A stretch of 7,236 bases of DNA from Pseudomonadota bacterium (lineage in GTDB: Bacteria > Desulfobacterota > Desulfobacteria > Desulfobacterales > ETH-SRB1). The translations under genes and the position numbers were made by a program. Shown in pieces: positions 6,276 through 7,236 of this stretch. The stretch is from contig JAHIKR010000101.1 of NCBI GenBank assembly GCA_018897415.1, forward strand, positions 1 to 7,236, read 5' to 3'. The first letter of the stretch is position 1, and each line of letters starts with the position of its first letter. Below the pieces are notes generated by a model. The model saw only the letters and a program-made list of their open reading frames with translations. It was not told the DNA's origin and ran no database searches.

Positions 6276-6884
6276 ATGGAACGAGACCTGTGGTTATTTG
6301 AATCAAAAGCCATTGAAAAAGGCTTTTCATATATTGCAGGCATTGATGAGGCCGGTCGAGGGCCATTAGCCGGCCCGGTTGTTTCTGCAGCTGTTCTTCT
6401 GCATCCTTCCTTTCATGATCCCGATATTACCGATTCAAAGAAATTAACACCTAAGAAAAGGTCTTATCTGTATGAAAAGCTTTACGATCAAGCTGTCTCA
6501 ATAGGCATAGGAATAGTTGACAATACTGAGATTGATCGAATCAACATCCTTAATGCATCGCTCCTGTCCATGTCCATATCTGTTAAAAATCTAAGCCCTC
6601 AACCTGATTATCTTCTAATAGACGGCGCATTCAGAATCTCAACAGACTTGCCTCAGGAGCCCGTTATCCGAGGCGATGCTCTGAGTATATCTATTGCGGC
6701 TGCATCTATTATTGCCAAGGTAAGCAGAGATAGGCTTATGGAAAGGTATGACCAGGATTACCCTCAATTTGGATTCTCAAGACACAAAGGATATCCAACC
6801 AAGGCCCATAAAGAGGCTATCGGTAAATTCGGATGCTGCCCAATTCACAGACGCACCTTCAAGGGAGTCAAAGAATACCTTTAA
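6276..6884 (+). CDS. rnhB: Ribonuclease HII
   Basis: RNase HII cuts RNA in RNA-DNA hybrids and removes single ribonucleotides misincorporated into DNA. From the ATG at 6276 the product is 202 residues, a normal size. The catalytic acidic residues are all visible: Asp24 and Glu25 in YIAGIDEAGRGPLAGPVV, Asp116 in YLLIDGAF and Asp152 in SIIAKVSRD. DSKKLTPKKR, SIAAASIIAKVSRDRLM and GFSRHKGYPTKAH are family signatures. Start choice: a TTG at 6270 would add two residues (ML); the ATG two codons later is preferred. Neither has a Shine-Dalgarno, so coupling to rplS is likely. In many genomes yraN follows rnhB; here the palindrome after 6884 takes that place within the window. Confidence 0.96.
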   Translation: MERDLWLFESKAIEKGFSYIAGIDEAGRGPLAGPVVSAAVLLHPSFHDPDITDSKKLTPKKRSYLYEKLYDQAVSIGIGIVDNTEIDRINILNASLLSMSISVKNLSPQPDYLLIDGAFRISTDLPQEPVIRGDALSISIAAASIIAKVSRDRLMERYDQDYPQFGFSRHKGYPTKAHKEAIGKFGCCPIHRRTFKGVKEYL

Positions 6885-6910
6885 TTCTTTCAACAAATCT
6901 CATAAGTTAT

Positions 6911-7236
6911 GTTTCGCATATTAGAATATTTGTAACTTCTCAATAAATCCGGGTAAATTACATGATACAAGACTCGCCCACTGATAATAAAATGTAAGAA
7001 TATCTGAAACTCGCATATAAGTGAGCCTAAAGAAAAAACAGTGACCAATCCTTTTAATACATATTGGTTAAGCGACAGATCATATGTTTTAAAGATAAAT
7101 TTTCTTATGCGCTGTTTTTTCTCAAAGCTCACTAAGATGCTCAAACAGTCAGCTATTTTACATTTTATCACCAGCGGACTCGTCTTTTTTAGCTTTAGCC
7201 GAACTTTTTGAAAAGTTACGAATGAACAAACGGAAC
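6911..7236. repeat. Long imperfect palindrome (~300 bp) after rnhB, cut by the window end
   Basis: Almost all of the gene-free stretch 6885-7236 is one inverted repeat. Left/right blocks, with matches after reverse-complementing the right arm: 6932-6943/7208-7219 (11 of 12), 6944-6957/7194-7207 (10 of 14), 6970-6997/7158-7185 (22 of 28), 6999-7007/7149-7157 (8 of 9), 7013-7026/7127-7140 (12 of 14), 7027-7041/7112-7126 (12 of 15). That is about 75 of 92. Pairing continues inward to ACATAT (7059-7064) with ATATGT (7082-7087), leaving a 17-nt centre. Outward, GTTTCG (6911-6916) against CGGAAC (7231-7236) suggests the right end lies beyond the window. A 93-codon minus-strand frame with a GTG start crosses it but looks like a by-product. 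It could be a fold-back transposable element or a structured RNA. Confidence 0.8.

Noticed and set aside
7112..7126. Stem ending in six T residues, possibly an intrinsic terminator for rnhB
   Set aside because: The T run is itself inside the stem, paired with the A run at 7033-7038, and the loop is about 70 nt. This is not the compact GC-rich hairpin with a free U tail of an intrinsic terminator.
6890..7171. 93-codon minus-strand open frame with a GTG start downstream of rnhB
   Set aside because: It lies across both arms of the long palindrome, has no Shine-Dalgarno, starts inside a repeat arm and shows no family motif. The open frame is more likely a by-product of AT-rich inverted sequence. 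A conserved homologue would change this.
6911..7236. Retron, CRISPR or integron attC interpretation of the terminal palindrome
   Set aside because: No reverse transcriptase, Cas gene, integrase or regularly spaced repeats are visible, and the palindrome lacks recognisable attC core sites. Sequence beyond the window would be needed to reconsider.

Overview
The window reads as a chromosomal housekeeping region of a moderately AT-rich Gram-negative bacterium, most likely a member of the Desulfobacterota (former Deltaproteobacteria). The placement rests on the gene order ffh-rpsP-khpA-rimM-trmD-(second SPOUT methyltransferase)-rplS-rnhB and on the first gene, a PP-loop thiouridylase-like protein with an NFACT-R-like tail. 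It comes from remembered family patterns, not from a search.

Layout. Positions 2-703 (+) hold the 3' part of a probable tRNA-thiolation enzyme whose N-terminus lies outside the window. It converges with rlmN (738-1802, -), the radical-SAM methyltransferase acting on 23S rRNA and tRNA. A divergent gap (1803-2011) separates rlmN from a co-directional run: ffh, rpsP, khpA, rimM, trmD, a COG4752-type SPOUT methyltransferase that overlaps trmD by 62 nt, rplS and rnhB. The last stretch, 6885-7236, contains no convincing gene. Nearly all of the genes serve translation: SRP targeting, ribosomal proteins bS16 and bL19, 30S maturation (RimM), RNA chaperoning (KhpA) and RNA methylation or thiolation. 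RNase HII is the exception.

The protein-coding content is ordinary; the gaps between the genes are not. Three of them carry fold-back (inverted-repeat) DNA and a fourth carries what looks like the scar of such an element. They are a 95-bp palindrome in the ffh leader, a 142-bp MITE-like element between rimM and trmD, a 14-bp GAGACC-AG-GGTCTC remnant flanked by a perfect 5-bp duplication between the SPOUT gene and rplS, and an imperfect palindrome of about 300 bp after rnhB that runs to the window edge. The rimM-trmD element and the rplS scar share terminal bases, and both sit exactly at a stop codon, so they probably belong to one non-autonomous family. In the six best-paired blocks of the last palindrome, every transition difference between the arms would be a G-U pair in minus-strand RNA. 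That makes a structured RNA worth testing.

ffh and trmD, the genes directly behind two of these elements, lack a good Shine-Dalgarno sequence, whereas rpsP, khpA and rplS have one.
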